Source: Cavia porcellus
Lineage: Eukaryota > Chordata > Mammalia > Rodentia > Caviidae
Reading direction: 5' to 3'
Length of the DNA stretch: 64,000 bases
NCBI RefSeq assembly: GCF_034190915.1
Contig: NW_026947484.1
Coordinates: 206,038,657 to 206,102,656 of the forward strand
The stretch's first letter is position 1; every line of letters begins with the position of its first letter. A program made the position numbers and the translations under genes. Below, in pieces: positions 1 through 9,049 of this stretch. The notes under the pieces were generated by a model. That model had not been told where the DNA came from and searched no databases. It saw nothing but the letters and a program-made list of their open reading frames with translations.

Positions 1-642
1 CAGCAGGTACTGTCCCACTCTTCATGAAGGAGAATGTGAGCCAGCATCTCCAATGTGATACTAGCCTGAAACACTGATGTGCAATTTCTCAAGAGTGCAG
101 TGTGGCAAATCAGTCAAGCTGTCCCTCATTAGTGGCCAGTTCAATGATGCATCAACACACTGAAGACTGGCTTTTCTGGGCTTCATTGTGCCTGCTCCTC
201 ACCTAACTCCCCAGGAATGCACTTTCTGATAAAATTTCTGCTCACAGATCCTCTGCTGTGGGTTCCATTTTCTGGAGGAGCCCAGATTAAAGGTCTGCTG
301 TGGGAGAAATGGCTTCCATCCCAGAGGAAAGAGAAAAACCAAGGGTACACATGTCAGGCTGTGGGATGTTTGTTCTTGGAGGAACATGTAGGAGACAAGG
401 GAAGCAGGCTCTTGGTGAATCGCTCAGCATTGCAGTGGCAAGGGACCTGTGGTGGTAAGCAAGTGGGGACTCCGGTGTTAAGCTTGATTTAGCTTTCTTT
501 CACCTGTGGAGTACTGGAGTTGTAACAGATGGCAGGCGAAGCTAGGGTTATGTGTTGGAGCTGTTGGGCTTGGCAGCCATGAGTATGCAGAAGGCTATGG
601 CTTCTGTTAACTGTGTTACAAGCCTTAAAAGTATATGCTAGG
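1..642. other. Unique sequence, no gene seen
   Basis: I see no recognisable gene or repeat. The short open frames on both strands have no family motifs and no splice-bounded structure. Confidence 0.4.
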
Positions 643-1050
643 TGTTGTTAGTTGTATGTAGATGTTTTCTCAAAGCCTCATGCATTCATAGGTGGGGCTT
701 TTGGGGGTGACTGGATCCAGATTATGTTGGAGTGTTACTGGATTATAGGTATGTAATACCAGATTAGCCCACGGATGAGGTAGATGTCATGTTCGGAGGG
801 GAGGAGATGGGTTGCTGTGGTGATGGCCTGTCTGTCTGTCTGTCTGTCTATCCCTCCTGCCTTGAGCTTAGATTGTACACTGCTTCCTGCCTGCCATGCC
901 ATGAACTGTTTCTTCTCTGCCATGTCACTTTGCCTTGCTGCCAGCTGACTACAGACTGAAGCTTCTATAAATTGTGAACCAAGTTAACCTTTCCTCTTTT
1001 AACTTGTAGATGTTGGTTATTTTGTCACAGCAATAAGAAATTAAATAAAA
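643..1050 (+). mobile_element. MaLR-like solo LTR
   Basis: This segment aligns by eye with the one at 43,054-43,443. Both share the block beginning around CCTCATGCA followed by an AGGTGG-GCTTTTG-GTGACTGGA pattern, and both end with a CAGC(A)ATAAGAAA-type terminus after a TTTCCTC-TTTAACT block. That terminus (retained 'ggtattttgtcacagcaatgagaaa' style ending) is typical of mammalian ERVL-MaLR LTRs. It includes a short (CTGT)n run near 831-850. The exact subfamily and 5' boundary are not certain. No internal MaLR sequence is attached, so a solo LTR is inferred. Confidence 0.55.
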
Positions 1051-1562
1051 TGCTAGGACAGTCAACTTCCAATTTTGAAACCAGAAAGCTTCTAAACAGA
1101 TCTAAAAGAGACTGACTTCCTGCAACTTTAAGTCAGTTGGAAGCTCTGGTTGTGACAGAGGCTGAGTTACCACAGAGGCTGACAGAACAGGCTCTGTAAA
1201 TTTTGGGGCCAAGGTCAAGTCTCTGATAAGAAACACATGGGACGCTGAAGCTTGATGTGGGGACATTTATTGGATGTGCCTGAGCATGGTGTACCCCAGA
1301 GTCACTAAGCCTCATAAGAGGTAGGAACAGCCTTCTTCCTTCCGCTGTACTTTGACTAGCTATCTGGAAAAGATGGTGCTTATGCTTGTGGTTTGCCCTT
1401 CTCTTCCTTTTACTTTCAAGTGGATAAATAAATCAGGGAGGAAACAGCTTACAAATCGAGAGTGCGGTCAGGCCTGGAGCAGCCTGCAAAGGAAGGGACT
1501 CTGTAGTCATGTGGAAGGGAAGGCTCCTCCCTAGGGAGAATTTATGAACAGTGGCCTCACCT

Positions 1563-1712
1563 GTTATGTTATGTTATGTTATGTTATGTTGTGTTATGTT
1601 GTGTTATGTTATGTTATGTTATGTTATGTTATGTTATGTTATGTTGTGTTATTCTATTCTATTCTATTCTATTCTATTCTATTCTATTCTATTCTATTCT
1701 ATTCTATTCTAT
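1563..1712. repeat. Compound pentanucleotide microsatellite (TTATG)n-(ATTCT)n
   Basis: About 88 bp of TTATG/TTGTG units switch abruptly at 1,651 into twelve ATTCT units. The array abuts the poly-T side of an antisense B1 copy, so it most likely expanded from that SINE's A-rich tail. The open frame across it is a repeat artefact. Confidence 0.95.
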
Positions 1713-1850
1713 CTTTTTGAGACAGGGTCTCACTATGCAATTCAGGCTGGCCTAGAGCTCACTTTGTAGCCCAGCCTGGGTTTGAACTCAACAATCATCC
1801 TGCCTCAGCCTCCCGAGTGCTGGATTATAGGCATGTGCCACCAGCTTATA
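1713..1850 (-). mobile_element. B1-like SINE, antisense
   Basis: The reverse complement of a 7SL-derived B1 monomer is visible: GAGACAGGGTCTCACTATG, then GCCTCAGCCTCCCGAGTGCTGG and the CAT(G)TGCCACCA end. There is also an extra internal segment ('tagcccagcctgg'), as in longer non-murine B1 forms. Its 3' tail has become the adjacent ATTCT array. Confidence 0.85.
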
Positions 1851-2010
1851 GGTATGAGCCCAGCCCACCTCTCATTTTGAACTTACACTTCTGGTAGTAA
1901 CTCCGGAATCAACATAGAAAAACCATGTTAGTTACTTCGCCTTCACTTCTGGAGCTTTCCTTCATGGCACTGCCACTTTTAGTGATGCCTGGAGGACCAT
2001 CCTCTGATTA

Positions 2011-2104
2011 CGTTTTTGTTTTTTGTTTTTGTGGTCAGGTGATTGAACCAGGGCCTTTACGCATGCAAGGAAAGAACTCTACCACTAAGCCACATCCACA
2101 CCCC
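2011..2104 (-). mobile_element. ID-like tRNA-derived SINE, antisense
   Basis: A T-rich start (TTTTTGTTTTTTG) is followed by the inverted ID core: 'ttgaaccagggcc', 'catgcaagg', 'ctctaccactaagc'. These are the complement of the usual ID body with its A and B promoter boxes. Confidence 0.75.
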
Positions 2105-3245
2105 TCAGGCTGCTTTTTCTGCTTTAAATTTGAGTTCAGAAGAGACCGGCATAATATAGTCTTCCCTGTGTTTGCTGATGCCTCCTGCTGGTTGGCCCCA
2201 GTAGGATGCTGCCTTTTCTGGGATCAGCCTTGCCTGGCAGTTTTGGGAGGAGCTGAGGACATAACTCATAGCAAGCATAAAGTGGTGCTGTCTTGGAGGA
2301 CCAGGATATCCAGCTGGGTATACAGCATCTCCGAAAGTGGCAAGAGTTCTGTTCCAAATCTGATCTCAGACTTGGAACCAGGTCCTAGAAATTCTTACTG
2401 GCCGAACCACAGGGATAGTGGGAAGACAATGAATGCCCTGGCAGAGCAATATGCTTGCTCCTGGCTCTGAATAGTGCCCTAGAGGAAGGGTGTACTGCCT
2501 ATACCACCAGGGTGCCCCAAGGGGTTGTGTGAATAATTGCCACTGTGATAGTCCAGTGATAGTCCTTCTGGCTCATTTACCCCACAATAGATTCAGATTC
2601 AGCATTATCTTTGTTTTATTGTTTTTTTCTTTTTCAAACAAGCCTCTAAGATTTTTGTGTTATTTTCTTGATCATATTAGTTTCGTGTTTCAGCTGTTTG
2701 TGTCTCTATAACTGCATCTACATTTTTGTCTCCAATCCAAGGCTGAATTCAAACAATATCATCAGTGTAAGAGCATTTGAAAGAGGAAATGAAAGCCCCA
2801 AGTGTACTGAGTGGTGGAGAAAGAAGTGAGGCAACATTTGGGCCATCAAAAGCCCCGACTGCCTCAGCCTCCTGGTTCACAGTGAATTTCTGGACCTGTT
2901 TTATTCACATATGCTCATTGTTTTTGCCGTCAGCCTCTTTTTCAGTCCTCAGACAATGCTAAGAGTTTATCCCTAGCATAGTTTTCTTCCCAATGGCCTT
3001 CATGAACAGCGCTTAGTTTCTTAGGGCTTCTTGGAAAAGTGTAAACTTTTGTCACTTAAAAACTTATTTGATAAAAATAAAGGAAATCTCCTTCAGCAGA
3101 TTGTCAGTTGGCTTTATTCAGAGACTCAGTCCTGGTTCTGCTGGCCAAACATTCCTCCAAAAAGGAAATACATGGGATCTGTGATGTTATTACCACACGC
3201 ATTCTCTGAGGAGTCCCACCGTGATATAATTTTCATTTCCATTTG
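2105..3245. other. Unique sequence, no gene seen
   Basis: No recognisable coding sequence or repeat. The 181-residue plus-strand frame at 1,925-2,470 runs through the antisense ID copy and has no known family features, so I treat it as chance. Confidence 0.4.
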
Positions 3246-3249
3246 ACGG

Positions 3250-3754
3250 TGAGAGAATCGACTCCCCGTTTGTAATGTAACCCCCCCCCCCCGAGCTATA
3301 GAACAGAGCTATAAGGAATGTTTAACTCCCTAAACCTTTCCCAGGAGATAATCAGAGCAGGGCAGAAAGGAATGTCTCTGCTAGTCATTAACCACTAGAT
3401 GTTCTGTTCTCTGTAAAGATAGAGATAAGCAAAAGAATGTACTGCATAAACAGGACCAGGGGGCACCTGGCACTCTAAGGTCAACCCAAGACCCTCGGTC
3501 TCCATGGTTACTCAGCCCCAGACCCTCAAATCAGCGTTAGCCAAGTCCTGCGCCGTTCAAAATTAACCAATGCGATTTGCTTCTGTAAACTTGCTTGCCT
3601 CCTGCTTGTACCTTTAAAAACCCTGCACAGATTCCCCTCGGGGCCCCTCCGCACACGTTTGCCTGAGGGACCCCATGCGCATGGAAATAAACTTTTTTCC
3701 CTCACCAAGAGTTGAGTCCTTGGGGTCTCTTTCCCTGCGGCGTCGGCCCTAACA
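3250..3754 (+). repeat. ERV-A 5' LTR
   Basis: The LTR is 505 bp, begins TGAGAGAATCG and ends CCCTAACA. Visible promoter signals are a CCAAT box at 3,567-3,571, a TATA-like TTTAAAAA at 3,613-3,620 and a poly(A) signal AATAAA at 3,686-3,691 before the U5 end. Compared with the 3' LTR it differs only by a C-run (12 versus 9) and one A/C substitution soon after the run. It should act as an RNA polymerase II promoter if expressed. Confidence 0.95.
3567..3620 (+). promoter_or_regulatory. ERV-A U3 core promoter (CCAAT and TATA-like boxes)
   Basis: CCAAT lies about 45 bp upstream of TTTAAAAA, the usual spacing in gammaretroviral U3. Transcription would be expected to start about 25-30 bp after the TATA-like box, which fits the position of the poly(A) signal further down in R. 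Confidence 0.6.
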
Positions 3755-3757
3755 TCT

Positions 3758-3775
3758 TGGAGGCCCCAGCGAGAT
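3758..3775 (+). promoter_or_regulatory. ERV-A tRNA primer binding site
   Basis: TGGAGGCCCCAGCGAGAT starts three bases after the LTR end, where reverse transcription primes. It begins TGG (complement of CCA). It is not the tRNA-Pro site of murine leukaemia viruses. It looks closest to Thr- or Gln-type sites used by some class I ERVs, but I cannot assign the tRNA without a search. Confidence 0.75.
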
Positions 3776-3815
3776 AGCACGTCTCACGGAAGGTGACCTC
3801 AACGGCTCTGCGGTG

Positions 3816-3824
3816 GGTGAGTAC
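3816..3824 (+). promoter_or_regulatory. Candidate leader splice donor
   Basis: GGTGAGTAC is a strong match to the vertebrate 5' splice site and lies about 60 bp after the LTR, where gammaretroviruses carry the donor for the spliced env message. Confidence 0.55.
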
Positions 3825-4020
3825 GACCGGTCGCTTCTTATTTTTACTCTGAGGATCAATCTACCAGTATTTTACGCCCCGAGCCAAACGGCTCCGGTCT
3901 AGGGGCAATTTTTGTTACCTGTTTTTGTTATCTGTTCTCTGTTCTCTGGTGACCGGGGGACGCCCCACACGGTTTTCCGTGGCTCACCGTCTGCGATAGG
4001 ATTTTCCTATCGGTTTGGGG

Positions 4021-4245
4021 CCCAATCTGTGGTCCGTCAGGGCCAATTCGGAGACACCCTCTGAGGTGACTCGTTCGGGGAATTTCATTCCCAATCTGTG
4101 GTCCGTCTGGGCCAATCTGGGGAATTTCATTCCCAATCTGTGGTCCGTCTGGGCCAATCTGGGGAATTTCATTCCCAATCTGTGGTCCGTCTGGGCCAAT
4201 CTGGGGAATTTCATTCCCAATCTGTGGTCCGTCCGGGCCAATCTG
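4021..4245 (+). repeat. 42-bp tandem repeat in ERV-A leader with embedded hairpins
   Basis: The block CCCAATCTGTGGTCCGTC recurs at 4,021, 4,090, 4,132, 4,174 and 4,216. The last four are spaced exactly 42 bp. Between them lies GGGAAT-TTC-ATTCCC, a perfect 6-bp stem with a 3-nt loop, at 4,078-4,092, 4,120-4,134, 4,162-4,176 and 4,204-4,218. Two related copies of a GACACCCTCTGAGGTGACTCG-like segment flank the array at about 4,050 and 4,245. Because 42 is divisible by three, the array stays open on both strands. It sits in the leader between splice donor and gag start, where gammaretroviral packaging and dimer signals lie. Confidence 0.9.
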
Positions 4246-4392
4246 GAGGCACCCCCTAAGGTGACTCGTTTGGTGTGAAACTAATGCGTGAGAGTGAGGT
4301 GGCCGGCCTGTTTGTCCTGTGTGTTGTGACTGTTGTGAACGGTTATTTGTTGTGTCGCGCGTACGCTAACCACTCTTTGTCTTCAGAACACC

Positions 4393-4724
4393 ATGGGACA
4401 AATGACATCGTCCCCATTGTCCCTCACCCTCGACCATTGGTTGGAGGTTCGAGAGAGGGCTCACAATCTCTCCTTACAGGTTAAAAAAGTAAATGGCAGA
4501 CTTTCTGCTCGTCTGAGTGGCCCACATTCTCCATGGGTTGGCCACCGGAGGGGACTTTCCACCTTCCCCTCATCTTAGCAGTTAAGAACATCATCTTCTG
4601 CCCCAGACGAGAGGGCCATCTCAACCAGGTCGCCTACATCTTGGTATGGCAGGACATCAGGGAGGAGCCCCCACCGTGGGTAAAACCCTTCCTTCCTCCG
4701 CCCTCTCCTTGGTTGCCTGTTTAA
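4393..4724 (+). pseudogene. ERV-A gag, matrix region (frameshifted)
   Basis: The ATG at 4,393 is in a good Kozak context (CCATGG) and is followed by Gly-Gln, the N-myristoylation start of gammaretroviral Gag. The first ~35 residues are matrix-like (PLSLTLDHW, then a Lys-rich stretch). The frame is then lost near 4,490. The matrix continues in another frame from about 4,510, with GWPPEGTF and the PPPWVKPF segment visible up to 4,724, where a stop falls. Nothing after the proline-rich end of matrix is recognisable here. In life this protein would coat the inner membrane of the virion; this copy cannot make it. Confidence 0.9.
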
Positions 4725-4729
4725 ACTTG

Positions 4730-5590
4730 TTACTAACTTAGGGGCTTGTTGCCCATTTCTGTTGCAGGATCCATATGGCTTATTAGATTCAAGGTTCATG
4801 ATAAAAAAAAATTATTTCCTTTAGCTGACCAAACTATGCAAGAAGCTCCCTTTGTTTGTGTCTTTAATGTTGTGGCACCTTGTTTAATATGTAAGACTTC
4901 AATTGATTGCTTGCAACCTCAGCATGCCTTTTAAAAGGAGTATTTTTTTCTCTCTGGTGAAAATGTAAACATGTGCACATATATATGTATATCTATGGTT
5001 GTTAAGAGTCATGTCAACTTTGCCAAGTAAAAACCAGGCGGTACTCTATTTGAGCCAGTTAAAAGGCTATAGTTTTGTTTTTAAAATACAACATTTTTAT
5101 GTGGTAAATAAGTATGTTTTGGACTACTAAAAGGTGACTTCAAGGGTTTTGTTGAGAGTTTTGATGTTGTCTGAAAAGTGAGAGAAAAGGTAATTGACTG
5201 GTAATAGTAAAAAGAGGGACAAAGAGAGTGGTCTTCAAGTAGAGGTGTCTGGCTATGCCAGAATGTGGAAAAAGATTAAAGCTTAGTTTGAGAGGTATTA
5301 TTGTAAGTTGTAGAAGGCTCAAGAGGATGTAAATTTTATTTGTCTTGGTTTATAGTACTACAAATAACAGGTTTGACAAGAAGTAAATGTGTTCAGAATT
5401 TGACAGTATTAGATCAGTTTTGGTAGAAGTATACATAAGATTGTACTTTGCTGCAAAATGTTTTCATTAAAATGAGATTATAGGTGATACTAAAAATAAG
5501 ATACAAGTTCTTACATGTGCTGTGAACATCTGGGAGATTATGCAGCACAATTTTGTTACCTGTAAAAAAGCCCTTTTTGTTAAGAATATA
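4730..5590 (+). other. AT-rich interior of ERV-A with no recognisable gene
   Basis: About 860 bp are clearly AT-rich, unlike the GC-richer leader and matrix before it. They show no retroviral motifs in any frame that I can see and are dense with stops. They may be heavily decayed gag or foreign sequence carried inside the element. Confidence 0.5.
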
Positions 5591-5759
5591 ATTTTAGTAA
5601 AATGATGGCCTGTCACGTGACACCCTTGGACAAAAAACAGTGTGCCATCCAGATGAAGCCGGCTCTCTGATCCGGAATGCCAAAACCATGTTCTCCTTTT
5701 GTGCCACCCTGACTGGACATCCAGACGTAAGAAGGTTTCCCAATATTGCCAGTTGTTCT

Positions 5760-5870
5760 CTTTGTAACTCAGTCGGCCCCACATGTTAGACAAAAATTAC
5801 AAAGGTTTGAGAGGTTTAAAAAAATGCCCCTCAGCCAGTTAATAGAGATAACACAAAAAGGTCTTTGAGA
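5760..5870 (+). pseudogene. ERV-A gag, capsid C-terminal remnant
   Basis: A short translated stretch (APHVRQKLQRFERF, then a Leu-Ile-Glu-Ile segment) resembles the end of gammaretroviral capsid, where a 'P-(D/H)-(I/V)-R-KLQRL' helix precedes nucleocapsid. A stop interrupts it near 5,866. I see no Cys-His zinc knuckle after it. The preceding ~170 bp (5,594-5,760) may also be gag but I cannot place it. Confidence 0.5.
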
Positions 5871-6004
5871 ACTAAAAAATTTACAAAAAGATAGCCAAGA
5901 TGTTAAAATTGCTCTATGAGAAAAAAACTTTTAAAAAACAGATGAGAGTTTCTGGGGGCAGTTGGATACTGTAGGCTAAATTTTACTAAAAAGCTTGCCT
6001 CTAT

Positions 6005-6935
6005 ATGACTGACTCCCATAAGGGAGAAACTCAAAATTCGCTGAACTGGACTGATAAATGTAAACAGGCCTTCCAACAGCTCAAGCGGGCCTTGACAGAG
6101 GCCCCAGCCCTGGGACTCCCTGACGTTACCAAGCCTTTCATCTTGTTCATAGATAAACTCAGGGACATTGCCAAAAGAGTCCTAACTCAGGACATTGGCC
6201 CTTAAAAGAGGCCTATAGCCTACCTCTCCAAAAGACTTAATCCAGTAACAGGAGTATGGCCCCCTGCCTAAGAATACTAGCTACTGTGACAATGTTACTT
6301 AAGGAGACAAAGAAACTCGCTTTGGGCAAGTGATTTCTGTGGTAACCTCTCACAGTTTAGAGACTCTTATCAAAAACCCCTCCTAAAAAAAGGCTCTCAA
6401 ATGCCAAAATTCTACTGTCAAGCCCTGCTTCTAGACCCAGAGTTAATGATATTCAAGACTTCTTCAGCTTTAAACCCAGCCACCCTTATGCCTGATGATG
6501 ATCCGGAGGAACAAAGGACACCTCTCTCCATGAGTGCGCTGACATCCTCGAACTGCAACAAAACCTACAGGCTGATCTTACTGACCAGCTTTTGGGAAAT
6601 GCCGACAACTGTTCGATGAAAGCAGCTTCATCCAAAACGGCAAACGAGTGGCCGGGGCAACAGTGACCGCCAAAAAGGAGGTACTCTGGGTTAAGCGGGT
6701 AGAGTCTGGCACTTCTGCCCAAAAGGCGGAGCTTGTTGCTTTGACTGAGAGGCTAAAACTAGCCACGAAAAAGAGGGTAAACATTTTTTTACTGAAGACA
6801 TCCCTTTGCTACTGTACATATACGGGAAAGCCATCTAAAAATGCTCCACAGATTCTAGATTTGCTGGCAGCTGTCTGGCTGCCTCAATGGGTTGCTATTC
6901 CTTACAAGGCTCACCCAACCAGAGATGAAAAATAA
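6005..6935 (+). pseudogene. ERV-A pol: reverse transcriptase thumb/connection and RNase H remnant
   Basis: The region opens with WTDKCKQAFQQLKRAL followed by EAPALGLPD, characteristic of the gammaretroviral RT thumb/connection. It goes on to a YLSKRL-type segment in a region with stops at 6,203-6,250. RNase H follows from about 6,590, with a GTSAQKAEL-VALT segment (the second acidic residue of RNase H is the E in AEL) at about 6,705-6,750. The 5' half of RT, including the YxDD polymerase site, and the protease are absent. At least three frame changes and several stops separate the blocks. Confidence 0.85.
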
Positions 6936-6939
6936 CAAC

Positions 6940-8090
6940 CACATCAGAGGGGTCAACCAAGAAAGTAACTGCTCTGATACTAGTCCTCTGACCTTGTCAG
7001 AACTAGTCTACACAAAGAAAGACCTACAGTTGGCATCTCAACTTGGAATAAAGTCTCCCACCCCAAGGAGCTGATACCAGTTACCTGATAAACAAGTACT
7101 GTTACTAAAGACACTAGGGCGGGAGCTGTTTCACCTTGCAAAATTGTTCAAAACTCAATATTTTATTCCAAAACTCTACAAACTGACCACCTCTTCGAGC
7201 TCCAGATGCCCACAGTGCTTGTTAGTCAACTCAGCCGAGAGCTCTGCATTGGAGACCACCCAACATCAAGAAATTGTTCCAGGAGAACAATGGGAAATAG
7301 ACTTCATGGACATGGTAAAACTTAATTTACAGGGACACTGCTATCTCTTGGTATTAATAAACATTTTTACTGGCTGGGTAGAGGCTTTTCCTACTAAGTC
7401 TGAGTCAGCCTTAGTGGTAATTAAAAGGCTATCGCATGAGATCATACCTTAATTTGGCCTCCCACTATCAATGGGGTCCGATAATGGCCTGGCTTTCATA
7501 GCCCGAGTCACCCAAAAGTTAGCCCAGGCATTAAAGATTAATTAAAACTCCACTGTGCCTATCAGCCACAAAGCTCAAGGCAAGTAGAACATATAAACCA
7601 AAGTCTCAAGGACATTTTAGCTAAGCTGTTTTCAAAAACTGGCGATAATTGGATGAGCCTTCTTCCCTTTGCACTGTTAAGAGCTAGATATACCCCATAT
7701 GTTTCCAAAATTTCCCCCTTTAAAACCATGTTTGGGAGGCCCCCGCCATTGGTTCCAAGATTGTCAGAAGACAAATTAGCTAAAATTACTAATCGAGATC
7801 TTAAGTCCCTACAGACACTCCAACCTGTGTTGGCCTGGATCCACCAGCTGTTTAGACAAAAACACCTGGACCTGCCTTCAGAGACGCCTCTCAAGGCCCC
7901 AGGGACTCCAGTCTTGGTTCGATGTTACCACCCTGACTCCCTTAAACCCCGCTGAGAAGGACCTTTCACCGTGGTGCTCAGTACCCTCACTGCCATCAAG
8001 GTAGCAAGAAAAACTGCGCGGATTCACTACACTCATGTAAAGCCACTGGAAACAGCAAACAACGAGGGACATACTCAGTGGACTACACAA
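6940..8090 (+). pseudogene. ERV-A pol: integrase remnant
   Basis: Parts of all three integrase domains are visible. The zinc-binding end keeps a CPQC pair at about 7,207. The catalytic core shows the first Asp in EIDFMD (about 7,300), a second Asp in SDNG (about 7,475) and a Glu in QVEH (about 7,585), so a D,D,E triad can be traced. The DNA-binding end follows, with a GPFTV block and an IHYTHVKP end near 8,010-8,045. Stops at about 7,450, 7,543 and 7,953 and frame changes break the sequence. The gene order after RNase H is as in gammaretroviruses. Confidence 0.9.
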
Positions 8091-8276
8091 CAGACTGGTA
8101 ACCCTTAAAGTTAAAAATTGACTAAAACATAGATTATGCTGGTTATAAACTGTTTTAGCTTGCTTGTTTTGATAACATTGATGCCGACCTTACACAGCGG
8201 CTTTGGTCCCCCTGTAAACAAAAAAAACCTATTGTTAAAGATCTTTGTATGAGAGCCCCCTTCAAGTAAAACCAAA

Positions 8277-8471
8277 ATGTTCTCTTTCCGGGAATCAATT
8301 CTGCCCTATATCCTCCCTTTATTGGGACCCCTGGCCGGATTCATTATAGTCATGGCTATAGCCCCTTGCCTCATTAACCGAGTAACCCGGTTTGTGAGGG
8401 CCCAGATTTCTCAAGTAAAAGTTATGGTGCTACGTCAACAATATGATCCCTTACCCATACAGGACCTTTAA
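8277..8471 (+). pseudogene. ERV-A env: transmembrane subunit C-terminus only
   Basis: An open frame of 64 codons carries a hydrophobic span (LLGPLAGFIIVMAIAPCLIN) and then a short basic tail containing a QQYDPL motif. This matches the membrane anchor and cytoplasmic tail of gammaretroviral Env in order and position. The surface subunit, cleavage site, fusion peptide and CX6CC region are gone: only about 190 bp separate the end of integrase from this frame. The upstream ATG is fortuitous. Confidence 0.85.
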
Positions 8472-8488
8472 GATTAAAAGTCATCCAC

Positions 8489-8504
8489 AAGAAAAAGGGG
8501 GGAA
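8489..8504 (+). promoter_or_regulatory. ERV-A polypurine tract
   Basis: A purine run of A's and six G's ends with AA directly at the TG of the 3' LTR. This is the plus-strand primer site of reverse transcription, in classic gammaretroviral form. Confidence 0.9.
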
Positions 8505-9006
8505 TGAGAGAATCGACTCCCCGTTTGTAATGTAACCCCCCCCCGAGCTATAGAACAGAGCTATAAGGAATGTTTCACTCCCTAAACCTTTCCCAGGAGA
8601 TAATCAGAGCAGGGCAGAAAGGAATGTCTCTGCTAGTCATTAACCACTAGATGTTCTGTTCTCTGTAAAGATAGAGATAAGCAAAAGAATGTACTGCATA
8701 AACAGGACCAGGGGGCACCTGGCACTCTAAGGTCAACCCAAGACCCTCGGTCTCCATGGTTACTCAGCCCCAGACCCTCAAATCAGCGTTAGCCAAGTCC
8801 TGCGCCGTTCAAAATTAACCAATGCGATTTGCTTCTGTAAACTTGCTTGCCTCCTGCTTGTACCTTTAAAAACCCTGCACAGATTCCCCTCGGGGCCCCT
8901 CCGCACACGTTTGCCTGAGGGACCCCATGCGCATGGAAATAAACTTTTTTCCCTCACCAAGAGTTGAGTCCTTGGGGTCTCTTTCCCTGCGGCGTCGGCC
9001 CTAACA
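8505..9006 (+). repeat. ERV-A 3' LTR
   Basis: The LTR is 502 bp and matches the 5' LTR at all but one base outside the C-run. AATAAA at 8,938-8,943 is the poly(A) signal. It is followed immediately by the ACGG target duplication. Confidence 0.95.
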
Positions 9007-9049
9007 ACGGTAGTCCCTGAGAGAAAGAGAAAATTGTGTATGAGAAGTG

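Larger units (their letters stand above)
3250..9006 (+). mobile_element. ERV-A: young but defective gammaretrovirus-like provirus (class I ERV)
   Basis: A 5,757-bp proviral structure lies in plus orientation. It has paired LTRs starting TG and ending CA, a 4-bp target duplication (ACGG at 3,246-3,249 and 9,007-9,010), a primer binding site, a leader with splice donor, gag, pol and env remnants in the canonical order, and a polypurine tract directly before the 3' LTR. The fragments resemble murine-leukaemia-type gammaretroviruses. Large parts are missing: protease, reverse transcriptase fingers and palm, all surface Env. Many stops and frameshifts break what remains. The LTRs are nearly identical, so the insertion is recent while the coding decay is not. 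It was therefore probably copied in trans from an already defective RNA. Confidence 0.95.

Noticed and set aside
1925..2470. 181-codon plus-strand frame as a host gene
   Set aside because: It reads through an antisense ID copy, has no recognisable domain and no splice-like edges.
3526..3780. Minus-strand frame repeated at 8,778-8,960 as a duplicated gene
   Set aside because: Both are the antisense of the two LTRs of ERV-A.
3984..4241. Repetitive minus-strand protein with 14-residue repeats
   Set aside because: A 42-bp array is a multiple of three, so any frame that is open in one unit is open throughout; it is antisense to the provirus leader.
4021..4245. Regularly spaced repeats as a CRISPR array
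   Set aside because: The units are contiguous tandem copies without unique spacers, and they lie in a mammalian retroviral leader.
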